This document shows, piece by piece, positions 8,071 to 18,147 of a DNA stretch of 64,000 nt. The position numbers and the translations under genes were made by a program. The stretch's first letter is position 1. Every line of letters starts with the position of its first letter. The DNA comes from Rhizobium phaseoli. GTDB taxonomy: Bacteria > Pseudomonadota > Alphaproteobacteria > Rhizobiales > Rhizobiaceae. A model generated the notes under the pieces. That model was not told the origin of the DNA. It did no database searches and saw only the letters and a program-made list of their open reading frames with translations. The stretch lies in assembly GCF_010668805.1 (NCBI RefSeq), contig NZ_WUFT01000012.1, positions 124,001 to 188,000 on the forward strand. Reading direction: 5' to 3'.

Positions 8071-9243
8071 CTATTTGTAGGGATCTGCCGCATCACGCAA
8101 GCCGTCTCCCAGAAAGTTGAACGCCAAAATGACAAGAACAACAGGAATGATCGGATAGAGCAGCCAAGGATAAAAGGCGATGACGCTTACGCTTTTTGCC
8201 TCGGTCAGCAGAATACCCCAGCTGGTGATCGGCGGGCGAAGGCCGAGGCCGAGGAAGGAGAGCGCGGTTTCGCCGAGGATCATGCCGGGGATTGAAATCG
8301 TCGCCGAGGCAATGAGGTGCGACATGAAGCCTGGCACTAGATGCCTGCCGATAATGCGCGGCGTGCTGGCGCCCATCAGCTGTGCCGCCTGAACGTAATC
8401 TTCCTCGCGCAGCGCCAGCAGCTTGGAGCGCACGGCGCGGGCAAGCCCCGTCCAGTCGATGATGCCGAGGATGACGGTGATGCCGAAATAGATGACGATG
8501 GGGCTCCAGGTCACCGGCATGATCGCCGCCAGCGCCATCCACAGCGGCAGGCTCGGCAGCGATTGCAGCACTTCGATCAGGCGCTGGACGATGAGATCGA
8601 AAATGCCGCCGCGATAGCCGGCAAGGCCGCCGATGACGATGCCGAGCACGAAGCTGATCGAAATGCCGATCAGACCGATGGTCAGCGATATCCGTGCGCC
8701 ATAGAGAATGCGCGACAGCACGTCACGGCCAAGACGATCGGTGCCGAGCAGGAACATCTGCCCGCCGATTGCCGGGCAGACCAGATGATAGTTCGAGGCG
8801 GCAATTCCCCAGAATTTATAGGCATCGCCGCGGCAGAAGAAGCGGATCGGCTGCACGTCGTTCGTCTTGTCGGCATAGACGCGGTGCAGCGTGTCGAGAT
8901 CGAGCGTCATGCTGCGGCCGTAGACGAAGGGACCGACGAAACTGCCCTTGTCGAAGAAATGAACACTTTGCGGCGGCGCATGGATGAAATCGACGTTGCG
9001 CGTGTGCAGGCCGTAGGGCGCCAGGAATTCGACGATCAGGATCATCAGGTAGACGGCGGCGAGAAAGATGCCGGAGATCAAGGCGAGCTTATGCTGCTTG
9101 AACTTCCACCACATCAGCTGCTTCTGCGAGGCGAGATGGATGCGCGATTGCGCCGCCGTCATGGTCTCGGTCGCCAAGGGGTCGAAAGGCGCGGTCGAAA
9201 CGTAATGCGGAAGCGGCGCGCCGGGTGCGGGAAGGGGCGACAT
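8071..9243 (-). CDS. peptide-type ABC importer permease (OppC/YejE-like)
   Basis: 390 aa. The N-terminal helix (about 52-75) is followed by a long periplasmic stretch of roughly 100 residues, as in YejE-type permeases. The core domain of about five helices follows, starting LGTDRLGRDVLSRILYGAR, the standard OppC entry motif. The EAA loop that contacts the ATPase is AAQLMGASTPRIIGRHLVPG. Its ATG overlaps the preceding permease stop by 1 nt. Fourth gene of the importer operon. The large N-terminal extension (about 40 residues before the first helix) is somewhat unusual. Confidence 0.9.
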   Translation of the reverse strand: MSPLPAPGAPLPHYVSTAPFDPLATETMTAAQSRIHLASQKQLMWWKFKQHKLALISGIFLAAVYLMILIVEFLAPYGLHTRNVDFIHAPPQSVHFFDKGSFVGPFVYGRSMTLDLDTLHRVYADKTNDVQPIRFFCRGDAYKFWGIAASNYHLVCPAIGGQMFLLGTDRLGRDVLSRILYGARISLTIGLIGISISFVLGIVIGGLAGYRGGIFDLIVQRLIEVLQSLPSLPLWMALAAIMPVTWSPIVIYFGITVILGIIDWTGLARAVRSKLLALREEDYVQAAQLMGASTPRIIGRHLVPGFMSHLIASATISIPGMILGETALSFLGLGLRPPITSWGILLTEAKSVSVIAFYPWLLYPIIPVVLVILAFNFLGDGLRDAADPYK

Positions 9244-10241
9244 TATTTGGTGCTCCTGCCTTGCAGACGGATGCGGGGATCGAGAAAGCCGAGCGCGATA
9301 TCGGAGATCAAAACGCCGATGACATTGAGAAAGGCCAGAAACATCAGGAAGGAGCCGGCGAGATACATGTCCTGACTCTGCAGCGCCTTGATGAGCATCG
9401 GTCCCGTCGTCTCCAGCGACAACACGATCGCGACGATCTCGGCGCCCGAGATGATCGACGGCAGGATCGAGCCGATATCGGCGACGAAGAAGTTGAGCGC
9501 CATGCGCAGCGGATATTTAAGCAGCGCCCGCATCGGATGCAGACCTTTGGCGCGGGCTGTCGTCACATATTGCTTCTGCATCTCGTCGAGCAGGTTGGCG
9601 CGCAAGCGGCGGATCATGCCGGCGGTGCCGGCCGTGCCGACGATGATGACGGGGATCCAGAGATGGGAGAGGATCGACCGCGCCTTCTCCCAGCTCATCG
9701 GCGCCGAAATATATTGCTGGTCCATCAGATGGCCGATCGAGATGCCGAACCAGATATTGGCGAAATACATCAGGATCAGCGCCAGCATGAAGTTCGGAAT
9801 GGCGATGCCGAGCAGGCCGAAGAAGGTCAGCCCGTAATCGCTCCAGCTATACTGGTGGGTGGCCGAATAGATGCCGATCGGAAAGGCGATCAGCCAGGTA
9901 AGCAGGATGGTGGTGAAGGAGACGAGGATCGTCAGCCACAGGCGCTCGCCGACGACGTCGGAGACCGGCAGCTGGTATTCGAAGGAATAGCCGAAATCGC
10001 CGTGCAGCATGCCGCCGACCCAGTAGAAATAGCGCACGATCTCCGGCTTGTCGAAGCCGTATTGCTGGCGCATCTCCTCGATTTCCTGGAGGTTGGCGGT
10101 CTCGCCGGAGGCGCGCAGCTCAGCGATCTGGCTCTCGAAGAAGTCGCCCGGCGGCAGCTCGATGATGGTGAAAACCAACGCCGAAATGACGAAGAGCGTC
10201 GGCACCATGGCGGCGATGCGCCAGAGAATGTATCTGAGCAC
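9243..10241 (-). CDS. peptide-type ABC importer permease (OppB-like)
   Basis: 332 aa with six predicted membrane segments. It begins with the typical OppB helix MLRYILWRIAAMVPTLFVIS. The EAA loop is TARAKGLHPMRALLKYPLR. A periplasmic segment with GGMLHGDFGYSFEY matches the conserved GDxGxS region of this family. It pairs with the OppC-like permease to form the channel. The gene lies 3 bp after the binding-protein gene. Confidence 0.9.
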   Translation of the reverse strand: MLRYILWRIAAMVPTLFVISALVFTIIELPPGDFFESQIAELRASGETANLQEIEEMRQQYGFDKPEIVRYFYWVGGMLHGDFGYSFEYQLPVSDVVGERLWLTILVSFTTILLTWLIAFPIGIYSATHQYSWSDYGLTFFGLLGIAIPNFMLALILMYFANIWFGISIGHLMDQQYISAPMSWEKARSILSHLWIPVIIVGTAGTAGMIRRLRANLLDEMQKQYVTTARAKGLHPMRALLKYPLRMALNFFVADIGSILPSIISGAEIVAIVLSLETTGPMLIKALQSQDMYLAGSFLMFLAFLNVIGVLISDIALGFLDPRIRLQGRSTK

Positions 10242-10244
10242 GCC

Positions 10245-12152
10245 TCAGGCCTCCTTGTACCAGAATGTATCCGGCATGTAGATGCCGAGATAGGAGGTGG
10301 GATCGAAGCCGTAGAGGGCTTTCTCCGGCAGGTTCTGCAGCTTGGCGGCGCAAAGGACCGGCTGCAGCGTGCTGTTGATCAGCCCGATCGAGAACACCTG
10401 CTGCGTATAGAGCGACAGCATCTTGTGCCAGATCACCTGGCGCTCCTCGAATTTCGCCGTCGAGCCCCATTGGTCGAGCAGGTCGACCAGTTCGGCCGCC
10501 TCAGGCAAGTCCGGTGCGGCGCCCTCCTGGCCGGCGGAGAGGTAATGCATGCCCCAGAGCGGCCATTGCAGCTGATCGTCGAGCGTCGGCGCCAGCCCTG
10601 AGGGTGACATGTCGGCCGTCGGCACGCCATTGTCGAGCCCATACCAGATCGACATCATGATCGAACCGCTCATGGCGCGGTTGCGGAAGACGTCGCGCTG
10701 CGAGGTGCGGGTATAGAGCGCAAGGCCGATATTGGCCCAGTGATCGTGGACGAGCTCCAGTACGTCGGTATCGAGGTTGCTCTCGCCGGCGGTCTCGACG
10801 GTGATCTCGGCGCGCCGCCCGTCCGGCAGCAGCCTTATGCCGTCATCGCCGCGCTGGGTCAGGCCGAGTTCGTCGAGCAGACGATTGGCCTCGTCGGCAT
10901 CGAACTTCACGTAGGCATCGGCATATTCCTGTTTGAACAGCGGGCTGTCGGGCAGGACGGTATCGGCGCTCGGCGTGCCCAAGCCGTAGAAGGCGACCAT
11001 GTTGATCTCGTGCCGGTCGATCGCCAGCGACAAGGCGCGGCGCAGGCGCACGTCGCGAAAAAGGCCGCGCCACACCTCGTCGGCGCAGTTGAGGTTCGGC
11101 AACAGCGTGATGCGCGAGCCGCGCGCCACCTTCCAGAGATTGACCTTTACCGGGAAGCGTTTCTCGGCCTCCTTCAGAAAGGTGTAGTCGTTGAAATCGA
11201 TGCCGGTCGCCTGCAGGTCGGCCTCGCCGGCGCCCGCCTTGGCGGCGATGATCGACGAGGAGGAGACGTTGAGAATGAACCGGTCGAGATAGGGAAGCTG
11301 CCTGCCGGTCTCGTCGACGCGGTGGAAGAACGGATTGCGATCGAAGACGAATTGTTCGGCCGGCAGCGGCGTCGTGTTGCGCCAGGGATCGAGCGTCGGC
11401 AGGTTCGGATTCTCCGGCCGGTAGGAGCGGGCCATTTTGATGTGCAGGTCCTGCCACTTCTTGACGCGGTTGGCCTGCATCATCTGGTCCATCTTCGCCT
11501 GGTCAGGCTGGAACTTCTTATGGAACTGCTTGAGATAATGCGCCGGCCCGACGATGACCAGCGGGATGGGACCGGCCAGCGTCGGCAGGAACATCGGGTT
11601 GGGTTTATCCCAGGTGTAGCGCACCGTCAGCGGATCGAGCACCTCGAAGCGCGGCAGGCTGCCATGCGGGCGAAGCTCGAGCGCGCCGCCGCCGGGCGTC
11701 AGCTTGTCGTTCAGGATGACATCTTCCCACCAGTAGCGGAAATCGTCGGCCGTGAACGGCTGGCCGTCGGACCATTTATGGCCCTCGCGCAGCGTGAAGG
11801 TGAAAACGGTGTCGTCCTCCGAGCGGAAATCGGCGAGGATATCCGGCTGGAACTGCAGGTGCTTGTTGTAGCCGACCATGCGGGCATAGCCGTAGATCGT
11901 CATGAAGCGGATGTCGCGCTGGCTGCCGATAATGGTGCGCACCGTGCCGCCGTAGCTGCCGGGTGCAAGCCCCATTTCCTTCAGGTTGACGATGCGCGGG
12001 CGAACGGGAATGCGCTCGGCCATACCAGGCAGGCTGCCGGATGTGAGCTGGTCCTTGAGGAATTCCGGCTCGCCGGCCTGTTGCGCCCGAAGCACCGCCG
12101 GCGCGATCGCCGCGCCGACAAGGCCGCCCAGAAAAATGCGACGCGTTACCAT
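10245..12152 (-). CDS. family 5 extracellular solute-binding protein with a Tat-type signal
   Basis: 635 aa, longer than the usual 500-550 for DppA/OppA and close to YejA-type proteins. The N-terminus has a twin-arginine pattern, [18 protein letters not shown], then a probable cleavage after LRAQ. Conserved family 5 features include FTLREGHKWSDGQPFTADDF and a later VRLRRALSLAIDRHEI. It overlaps the upstream ATPase gene by 7 nt. The ligand is likely a peptide, opine or other amine-rich solute; the sequence alone does not say which. Confidence 0.88.
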   Translation of the reverse strand: MVTRRIFLGGLVGAAIAPAVLRAQQAGEPEFLKDQLTSGSLPGMAERIPVRPRIVNLKEMGLAPGSYGGTVRTIIGSQRDIRFMTIYGYARMVGYNKHLQFQPDILADFRSEDDTVFTFTLREGHKWSDGQPFTADDFRYWWEDVILNDKLTPGGGALELRPHGSLPRFEVLDPLTVRYTWDKPNPMFLPTLAGPIPLVIVGPAHYLKQFHKKFQPDQAKMDQMMQANRVKKWQDLHIKMARSYRPENPNLPTLDPWRNTTPLPAEQFVFDRNPFFHRVDETGRQLPYLDRFILNVSSSSIIAAKAGAGEADLQATGIDFNDYTFLKEAEKRFPVKVNLWKVARGSRITLLPNLNCADEVWRGLFRDVRLRRALSLAIDRHEINMVAFYGLGTPSADTVLPDSPLFKQEYADAYVKFDADEANRLLDELGLTQRGDDGIRLLPDGRRAEITVETAGESNLDTDVLELVHDHWANIGLALYTRTSQRDVFRNRAMSGSIMMSIWYGLDNGVPTADMSPSGLAPTLDDQLQWPLWGMHYLSAGQEGAAPDLPEAAELVDLLDQWGSTAKFEERQVIWHKMLSLYTQQVFSIGLINSTLQPVLCAAKLQNLPEKALYGFDPTSYLGIYMPDTFWYKEA

Positions 12153-14041
12153 CCGCGCAACTCCTTGGCATCGGCGCCTTTGCGGGCGCGCACCAGATGG
12201 CCGTCGCCGAGATCGGCATAGGCAAGCTCGGAGGCGTCGTCATGCGCGGCGGTGAAGGTCGTGCCCCAGTTCTGCTTGTCGGCGGCGCCGTTTTCCCGGA
12301 GCGCCTTGAAATCCAGTGGCCGGTCGAGATCGGGGAAGGGGACGGCGGCGAGCAGCGATTTCGTATAGGGGTGCACCGGATCGCGCAGGATGATCTCGCG
12401 CGGCGCGATCTCGACGATGCGGCCCTTGCACATCACCGCGATCCGGTCGGCCATGTAATCGACGACGGCGAGATTGTGCGAAATGAACAGATAGGTCAGT
12501 CCCAGCTCTTTTTGCAGATCCTTCAACAGATTGAGGATCTGCGCCTGGACGGAGACGTCAAGCGCCGAGACCGGCTCGTCGAGGATGATGAGCTTCGGGC
12601 CGAGCGCCAGGGCGCGGGCGATGCCGATGCGCTGGCGCTGGCCGCCGGAAAAACTATGCGGGTAACGGCTGAGATAACGCTTGTCGAGGCCGATCGCCGC
12701 CATCAGACCTTCGACCTTGCGCTTGCGCTCGTCACTATCGCCGCGATCGTGAATCTCCAGAGGTTCGCTCAGGATGTTGCGCACCGTCATGCGCGGGGAG
12801 AGCGAGGAGACCGGATCCTGGAACACCATCTGGATCTTGGTGCGCATATCCTGCAGCGCTTCGCCGCGCACCGAAAGCACGTCGATCACGTCCTTGCCGT
12901 CGTTGAACACCACCGCGCCGCTGTCGGGTGTAATGGCCCGCATCAGGATCTTGCTGAGCGTCGTCTTGCCGCAGCCGGATTCGCCGACCAGGCCGAGGCA
13001 TTCGCCGCGGCGGATATCGAAGCTGACGTCGTCGACGGCGTGCACGACGGCGGCTTCGTGCTTGCCGAGGAAACTGCGCTTGCGCGTCTTGTAGGTCTTC
13101 GAGAGGTTGGCGACTGAAAGCAGTGTGCCCGGCGCCTCCGCCTGCAACGGCTTCTTCTTGCCGACGAGGGTCTCGAGATTGACCGGCACGTCGCGCAACG
13201 CCTTCAGCCGCTCGCCGGGTTTCATGTCGAAATGCGGAACTGCGGCCATCAGCGCCTTGAGATAGGGATGCTGCGGATTGCGGAAGATCGCCTCGACCGG
13301 CCCGGCTTCCATGATCTCGCCGTGATAGATGACGACCACCTCGTCGGCCATATTGGCGACGATGCCGAGATCGTGGGTGATGAGCAGCATCGCCATGCCG
13401 AGCTTGGCCTGAAGATCGCGCAGCAGCTCGAGGATCTGCGCCTGGATCGTCACGTCGAGCGCCGTCGTCGGCTCGTCGGCGATCAACAGCGCGGGCTTGC
13501 AGATCAGCGCCATGGCGATCATCGCGCGCTGGCGCATGCCGCCGGACAGTTCGAACGGATACATGTCGTAGGTGCGGTGTGGATTGGAAAAGCCGACGAG
13601 GCCGAGCATTTCCTCGGTCTTCTCACGTGCTTCCTGCTTGTCGGCTTCGGTATGGATCAGCAGCGCTTCGCTGATCTGGTTGCCGACGGTGTGCAGCGGC
13701 GAGAGCGAGGTCATCGGCTCCTGGAAAATCGTCGCCATGCGCCGGCCGCGCAGGTCGCGCATTTCCTCGCTGTCGCGCGAAAGCGACAGAATATCGGTCG
13801 CGGTGCCGTCGAGCGGATCGGTGAAGAGGATGCGGCCGGAGGCGCTGGCCGGGTTGGGCAGAATGCCCATGATCGACTGGCTGATCACCGATTTGCCGGA
13901 GCCGGATTCACCGACGAGTGCGGTGACCTTGCCCGGAAGAATGCGAAGATTGGCCTCCTTTACGACGCGCAACCGGTCGCCGAAAACCGAGAAGGAGACG
14001 TCGAGATTTTCAATACGCAACAAATCGGCCGCAGACGCCAT
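12146..14041 (-). CDS. peptide-type ABC importer, two ATPase domains in one chain (YejF-like)
   Basis: 631 aa. Two complete ATPase domains are fused. The first has Walker A GESGSGKS, signature [10 protein letters not shown] and Walker [13 protein letters not shown]. The second has GESGCGKTT, signature [10 protein letters not shown] and [12 protein letters not shown]. Both carry the family's C-terminal oligopeptide-transporter extension ([12 protein letters not shown] and [12 protein letters not shown]). It replaces the usual separate DppD and DppF subunits. It is the first gene of the operon ATPase, binding protein, permease, permease, an order that differs from the common binding-protein-first layout. 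Confidence 0.92.
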   Translation of the reverse strand: MASAADLLRIENLDVSFSVFGDRLRVVKEANLRILPGKVTALVGESGSGKSVISQSIMGILPNPASASGRILFTDPLDGTATDILSLSRDSEEMRDLRGRRMATIFQEPMTSLSPLHTVGNQISEALLIHTEADKQEAREKTEEMLGLVGFSNPHRTYDMYPFELSGGMRQRAMIAMALICKPALLIADEPTTALDVTIQAQILELLRDLQAKLGMAMLLITHDLGIVANMADEVVVIYHGEIMEAGPVEAIFRNPQHPYLKALMAAVPHFDMKPGERLKALRDVPVNLETLVGKKKPLQAEAPGTLLSVANLSKTYKTRKRSFLGKHEAAVVHAVDDVSFDIRRGECLGLVGESGCGKTTLSKILMRAITPDSGAVVFNDGKDVIDVLSVRGEALQDMRTKIQMVFQDPVSSLSPRMTVRNILSEPLEIHDRGDSDERKRKVEGLMAAIGLDKRYLSRYPHSFSGGQRQRIGIARALALGPKLIILDEPVSALDVSVQAQILNLLKDLQKELGLTYLFISHNLAVVDYMADRIAVMCKGRIVEIAPREIILRDPVHPYTKSLLAAVPFPDLDRPLDFKALRENGAADKQNWGTTFTAAHDDASELAYADLGDGHLVRARKGADAKELRGW

Positions 14042-14196
14042 ACCAATGAAATTCCCCAGTCTTCTATGTTCCCGTTAAGGCACACTATCGTACCGCAAAC
14101 AGGGTGTCTAGCAGATGACAATCAAGGGAAAACTGCCACATCTAGCCGAAGTTCCCCAGGCGAGATGCGCGGATTTATGGCAGGAGTTTCGTGGAT

Positions 14197-15540
14197 TTAC
14201 TGGATGAACTTCTCCATGGTCGTGCGCTCGACTTGTTTTTTCGCGTCACGGTGCAGGAGAATGACCTGTTCGGCTTCGGAAAGTCCGTTCTGCACCGCCT
14301 CGCGGAAGCTCTCGTCGACGTTGATCTCGGGGGCCGGCGCACGCGGCTGCAGCACCGTCACCTTCTGGCGAATGCCGCGCAGCTTCTCTTCGCCGAGCGT
14401 CGTCCATTCGCCGCCGCAATAACCGGCGAAGGCCTGGCTGGCGACGACCTCGCGACCGTATTTCTTGGTCAGGATCTGCAGGCGCTGCACCTCGTTGACC
14501 GCCGAGCCGAAGGCGGAGAAGGTCAGCCGGTCCTTGAGGCCGACATTGCCGAACATGACGTTGCCGACATGTAGGCCGATGCCGTAGCCGATCTTGGTGA
14601 GGCCTTTCTGCTCGCGGTCCCTGTTGAGTTCGGCGACCCGCGCCTGCGCCTGATGGACGGCCGAAAGTGCTGCCTCGCAGGCGATTTTCGACGGGTCCTT
14701 GTGGCGCCCGCAGGGGTAGACGGCGAGGAAGCCGTCGCCGAGAAAACTCAGGATCTCGCCGCCATTGCGGTTGAACGGGGCGGCTATCGCGTCGAAGAAC
14801 TGGTTCAGCGTGTCGATATAGGCCTGGCGGCCTTCCTTTTCGGCATAGACGGTGGATTCGCGCATGTCGCCCATGACAAGGGCGGCGCGGATCGTCTCGC
14901 CGTCGCCGCGGCGGATCTGGCCGTTCAGCACACGCTTGCCGGCGTCGCCGCCGAGATAGGTGGTCAGCATGTTGTTGGCGAGCTTGCCGAGCACCGCCAT
15001 CTTGGCGGCGACCGCCAGATGGTTTTGCATCCGGAGAAGCGCATCGATCATATCGTCGGAAAAGCCGTTATGGTTGTCGGTGGACCAGGAGCCCATCATG
15101 CCCTGCACCGAGCCGTCGCTGAAGGGCTGCACGAAGGCCAGGTAATCGGTGATCTTGTCCTTGCGCAGATCCTCGAAGATTGGAAATTCGGCCGGCCCTT
15201 CCTGCATCAGCCGGCGGCGGATGTGCTGCAAATTGTTGTCGAGCAGGTAATAATAAGGGCTCTGCAGGAAGCGGTCCGGCTTTTGCCCGGCCGGCATGCG
15301 GAAGCCCTCGATGGTGACGCCGCTGGCGCGCCGCCAGGTGAAGCTCAGCGCATCGTAGAGCGGATGCAGCATCGAAAAGGTCAGATGCACGCGGGCGATC
15401 GGCAGGCCGGCGGAGGCGAGCCGTTCGCAGAAACCGCGCACGATATTTTCCAGCTCGTCCCCGGCCAGCGAAGAGTTCGTCAGCCATTCAGCGACCCGGT
15501 CCAACAGGATGGAGGAGACGCTGGATTCGATCGTGCTCAT
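14197..15540 (-). CDS. class III adenylate/guanylate cyclase
   Basis: 447 aa from the ATG at 15540; an in-frame extension to 15609 looks non-coding. The N-terminal half (about 1-190) is a soluble sensor-like domain with no membrane segment and no motif I can assign. The C-terminal half is a class III cyclase domain: AALVMGDMRESTVYA with the first metal Asp, SFLGDGFLAVYP with the second, then IGYGIGLHVGNVMFGNVG and a FSAFGSAVNEVQRLQ transition-state region. The usual second-helix wording (AxGxxVNxAxR) is close to canonical, so activity is plausible. It is monocistronic and lies 155 bp downstream of the divergently oriented importer start. Confidence 0.85.
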   Translation of the reverse strand: MSTIESSVSSILLDRVAEWLTNSSLAGDELENIVRGFCERLASAGLPIARVHLTFSMLHPLYDALSFTWRRASGVTIEGFRMPAGQKPDRFLQSPYYYLLDNNLQHIRRRLMQEGPAEFPIFEDLRKDKITDYLAFVQPFSDGSVQGMMGSWSTDNHNGFSDDMIDALLRMQNHLAVAAKMAVLGKLANNMLTTYLGGDAGKRVLNGQIRRGDGETIRAALVMGDMRESTVYAEKEGRQAYIDTLNQFFDAIAAPFNRNGGEILSFLGDGFLAVYPCGRHKDPSKIACEAALSAVHQAQARVAELNRDREQKGLTKIGYGIGLHVGNVMFGNVGLKDRLTFSAFGSAVNEVQRLQILTKKYGREVVASQAFAGYCGGEWTTLGEEKLRGIRQKVTVLQPRAPAPEINVDESFREAVQNGLSEAEQVILLHRDAKKQVERTTMEKFIQ

Positions 15541-16159
15541 TCTCGGTATGATCCTCATCAGCCACGCCATCCCCAAGAGCCAAAAATCCCCCGGCCGGCA
15601 CATTTTCATGCGCAGGTCACAAGGAAATCAGGATGTACGAGCGGTATTATTTGTCAACGATCTGCCGAGAGCCCGGCAGCGGCACCCCTCTGCTCCCCAT
15701 ATCGGGGGACCGGATGGGCAATCCTTTCACGGCGGTTCACTATCAAAAGTCAAAATAGGGATGCTGCAAATGCGAAACAATGGGATCGGGATTTTTTGTG
15801 CCCTGAAGTTGCAGCAAAGGATGGCGGCGGGGCATTTTGGCCACACCCGGGTAAGGGTCTTTGAGCATCATTGCGGTCGATTGACGACACCAAAACCCCT
15901 CCCCAACCCCTCCCCACAAGGGGGAGGGACTTAACCTGCCGCATCGTCTCACTCAAAAATCATCGCCGAAACACTGATGTCGAAAGAGGGCGCGCCGGCG
16001 CCGCGGGTTAGCCCCGCCCCCTTGTGAGGAGGGGTTGGGGCGGGGTCTTCGTCGCCAACCGAATGCTATTTGCCACTCGGGGAGAAAAGGACCCCGGGTT
16101 TAATTCACCGCAATCATGCATTAGATCAGCTTCCTCTTCCCCGTTTGAAAGATCCCGCC
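15541..16159. other. gene-free stretch with rhizobial GC-rich repeats
   Basis: About 620 bp between the divergent cyclase and nucleotide-sugar dehydrogenase genes. The only structure seen is the pair of inverted GC-rich repeats at 15893-15932 and 16010-16049. The remaining open frames have no family features. Confidence 0.5.
15893..16049. repeat. inverted pair of C-rich dispersed repeats
   Basis: The copy at 15893-15932 (cccctcccc-type, with a CCCTCCCCACAAGGGGGAGGG core) and the copy at 16010-16049 are imperfect reverse complements about 80 bp apart. Together they could form a large stem-loop. The core resembles intergenic repeats found at 48482-48613, 51289-51333 and 60682-60832. Confidence 0.65.
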
Positions 16160-17497
16160 TTGGCCCCCTCCACCTTCGATACGCTTTTGCAGAAGATCGA
16201 CACCCGCAACGCCCGTGCCGGCGTCATCGGGCTCGGCTATGTCGGCCTGCCGCTGGCGATGGCGGTGGCGCGTAGCGGCTTTGCGGTCACCGGTTTCGAC
16301 ATCGATCCCGGAAAGATGGTGGCGCTTGGCGCTCGCCGCTCCTATATCGACGCCGTCAGCGACGCGGCGCTTGCTGCCGAGATCGAGGCCGGGCGCTTCG
16401 AGGCGACGACCGATTTCGCCGGCCTTGCCGCCTGCGACGTCATCATCATCTGCGTGCCGACGCCGCTGACCAAACACCGCGATCCCGACCTTTCCTTCGT
16501 CGAGACGACGTCGCGCTCGATCGCCGCGCATTTGCGCCCCGGCCAGCTCGTCGTGCTGGAATCGACCACCTATCCCGGCACGACCGATGATATCGTCAAG
16601 GTCATTCTCGAAGGCACGGGGCTGAAATCCGGTTCGGATTTCTTCGTCGGCTTCTCGCCGGAGCGCGAGGATCCCGGCAACCAGAACTATCATACCGCCA
16701 CCATCCCGAAGGTCGTCGCCGGCGACGGCACTGAAGCGCTGGCGCTGATGAAGGCCTTTTACGGCGCGGCGGTCTCGACCGTCGTTCCGGTCTCCTCGAA
16801 CGCGACGGCCGAGGCGGTGAAGCTTACCGAAAACATCTTCCGCTCGGTCAACATCGCCCTCGTCAACGAGCTGAAGACCGTCTATGCGGCGATGGGCATC
16901 GACGTCTGGGAAGTGATCGATGCGGCCAAGACCAAGCCTTTCGGCTACATGCCCTTCTATCCCGGCCCCGGCCTCGGCGGCCACTGCATCCCGATCGACC
17001 CCTTCTACCTCACCTGGAAATCGCGTGAATACGAGCTTCCGACCCGCTTCATCGAGCTGGCCGGCGAGATCAATTCGGCGATGCCGCGTTATGTCGTCGG
17101 CAAGCTTGCCGAAGCGCTCGACATCCGCGCCGGCAAGGCGCTGAGCCGGAGCCGGGTGCTGGTGATCGGGCTCGCCTACAAGAAGAATGTCGCCGATATA
17201 AGAGAGAGCCCGTCGCTGCGGCTGATCGAGATCATCGAGGAGCGCGGCGGACGGGCGGATTATCACGATCCCTTCGTCGCCGAGATCCCGCCGACACGTG
17301 AATATCAAGCGCTGAAGGGCCGCCGATCGGTGGCGCTGACCCCGGAAGTCGTAAGCGGCTACGATGCGGTGCTGGTCGCCACCGACCATGACAGCGTGGA
17401 TTATGCGGCGCTGGTAAAAAGTGCTGCGTTGATCATCGACACGCGCAATGTCTTCGGCCGGCTTGGGCTTTCGGCCGACCACGTCATCAAGGCGTAA
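16160..17497 (+). CDS. nucleotide-sugar dehydrogenase (UDP-glucose/UDP-ManNAc dehydrogenase family)
   Basis: About 445 aa from a TTG at 16160; TTG codons at 16145 and 16070 are in frame, and no ribosome site settles the choice. The N-terminal NAD domain starts GVIGLGYVGLPLAMAVARSGF. The catalytic Cys is in GPGLGGHCIPIDPFYL, and the C-terminal domain has LVIGLAYKKNVADIRESPS. These enzymes oxidise the C6 hydroxyl of a UDP-sugar to a uronic acid with two NAD+. The GHCIPIDP wording fits the UDP-N-acetylhexosamine dehydrogenase (WecC/WbpA/TviB) group more than UDP-glucose dehydrogenase. It stands alone; its product would feed surface polysaccharide synthesis. Confidence 0.88.
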   Translation: MAPSTFDTLLQKIDTRNARAGVIGLGYVGLPLAMAVARSGFAVTGFDIDPGKMVALGARRSYIDAVSDAALAAEIEAGRFEATTDFAGLAACDVIIICVPTPLTKHRDPDLSFVETTSRSIAAHLRPGQLVVLESTTYPGTTDDIVKVILEGTGLKSGSDFFVGFSPEREDPGNQNYHTATIPKVVAGDGTEALALMKAFYGAAVSTVVPVSSNATAEAVKLTENIFRSVNIALVNELKTVYAAMGIDVWEVIDAAKTKPFGYMPFYPGPGLGGHCIPIDPFYLTWKSREYELPTRFIELAGEINSAMPRYVVGKLAEALDIRAGKALSRSRVLVIGLAYKKNVADIRESPSLRLIEIIEERGGRADYHDPFVAEIPPTREYQALKGRRSVALTPEVVSGYDAVLVATDHDSVDYAALVKSAALIIDTRNVFGRLGLSADHVIKA

Positions 17498-17502
17498 AAG
17501 CA

Positions 17503-17523
17503 ACTCCACTGCACAAGTGGAGT
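17503..17523 (+). terminator. hairpin after the nucleotide-sugar dehydrogenase gene
   Basis: ACTCCACT (17503-17510) pairs perfectly with AGTGGAGT (17516-17523), 5-nt loop, starting 5 nt past the stop codon. There is no U-run, so termination is only suggested. Confidence 0.4.
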
Positions 17524-17698
17524 CGATCAAAGGATAGATCATGCAGCAGTTCAAAGTGCTGCAGCGTCCTTGCATGTCTTATATTCATCCGCGCCGGTTT
17601 CTTTTGTTAAGGCGGATTTCATCCCTGCAGTTTAAGCATGCTGAGTGCGCCACAACCATTTCGGGGGCGGGTTGGATTAGTTCCGAGGGAGGAATATT

Positions 17699-18073
17699 TT
17701 GAAGAGTTTTGTTGCTGCGGCGATCGCAATCGGTGTTGTCTGCTCCTGCGCTTCCGTCGCCTCTGCGCAGACGAAAGGCGACTGGGTTCTCGGAAACTAC
17801 AAGGGCGCCGGTTATTGGTTCCCGGGCGTTATCGACAGTACCGCGGGCGGGAAGGTCACCATCCGCTATGATGACGGCGATAAGGAGACCGTTCCAGTGA
17901 GCGACGTGCGTCCTTACGACTGGGTCATCGGCAAGAAGGTGGAGTGCAACTATAAGGGCGCCGGCGATTGGTATGCAGGCAAGATCACTTCGCTTGGCGG
18001 CGAGAAGATCGGCATTGCCTATGATGACGGCGACAAGGAAACCACCCGCACCGGTCGTTGCCGTTCCAAATAA
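17699..18073 (+). CDS. secreted protein with two Tudor/SH3-like repeats
   Basis: 124 aa, TTG start 5 nt behind a strong GAGGGAGGA box. The first 23 residues are a signal peptide ending at ASAQ. The mature protein is two tandem repeats of about 45 residues, each containing NYKGAG-W, a short turn, then I-YDDGDKET. The first runs from about 27 to 72 and the second from 76 to 121. This spacing resembles Tudor/agenet-like small beta barrels. The function in the periplasm is unknown. It is monocistronic, with a terminator at 18102-18124. Confidence 0.75.
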   Translation: MKSFVAAAIAIGVVCSCASVASAQTKGDWVLGNYKGAGYWFPGVIDSTAGGKVTIRYDDGDKETVPVSDVRPYDWVIGKKVECNYKGAGDWYAGKITSLGGEKIGIAYDDGDKETTRTGRCRSK

Positions 18074-18101
18074 GTCCTTCCCTGAACCGGGATAAGATCA
18101 G

Positions 18102-18124
18102 CCCGTCGCCGTCAGGGCGGCGGG
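18102..18124 (+). terminator. terminator between convergent genes
   Basis: CCCGTCGCC (18102-18110) pairs with GGCGGCGGG (18116-18124) with one G-T wobble, followed by a T-rich stretch (tttgcctttctt). It sits between the secreted repeat protein and the oppositely oriented DUF3095 gene and could serve both. Confidence 0.55.
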
Positions 18125-18147
18125 TTTGCCTTTCTTCGGTGGGCGTC

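Noticed and set aside
15893-16049. inverted C-rich repeats as a possible CRISPR or insertion sequence end
   Set aside because: No regular spacers, no transposase and no target duplication.
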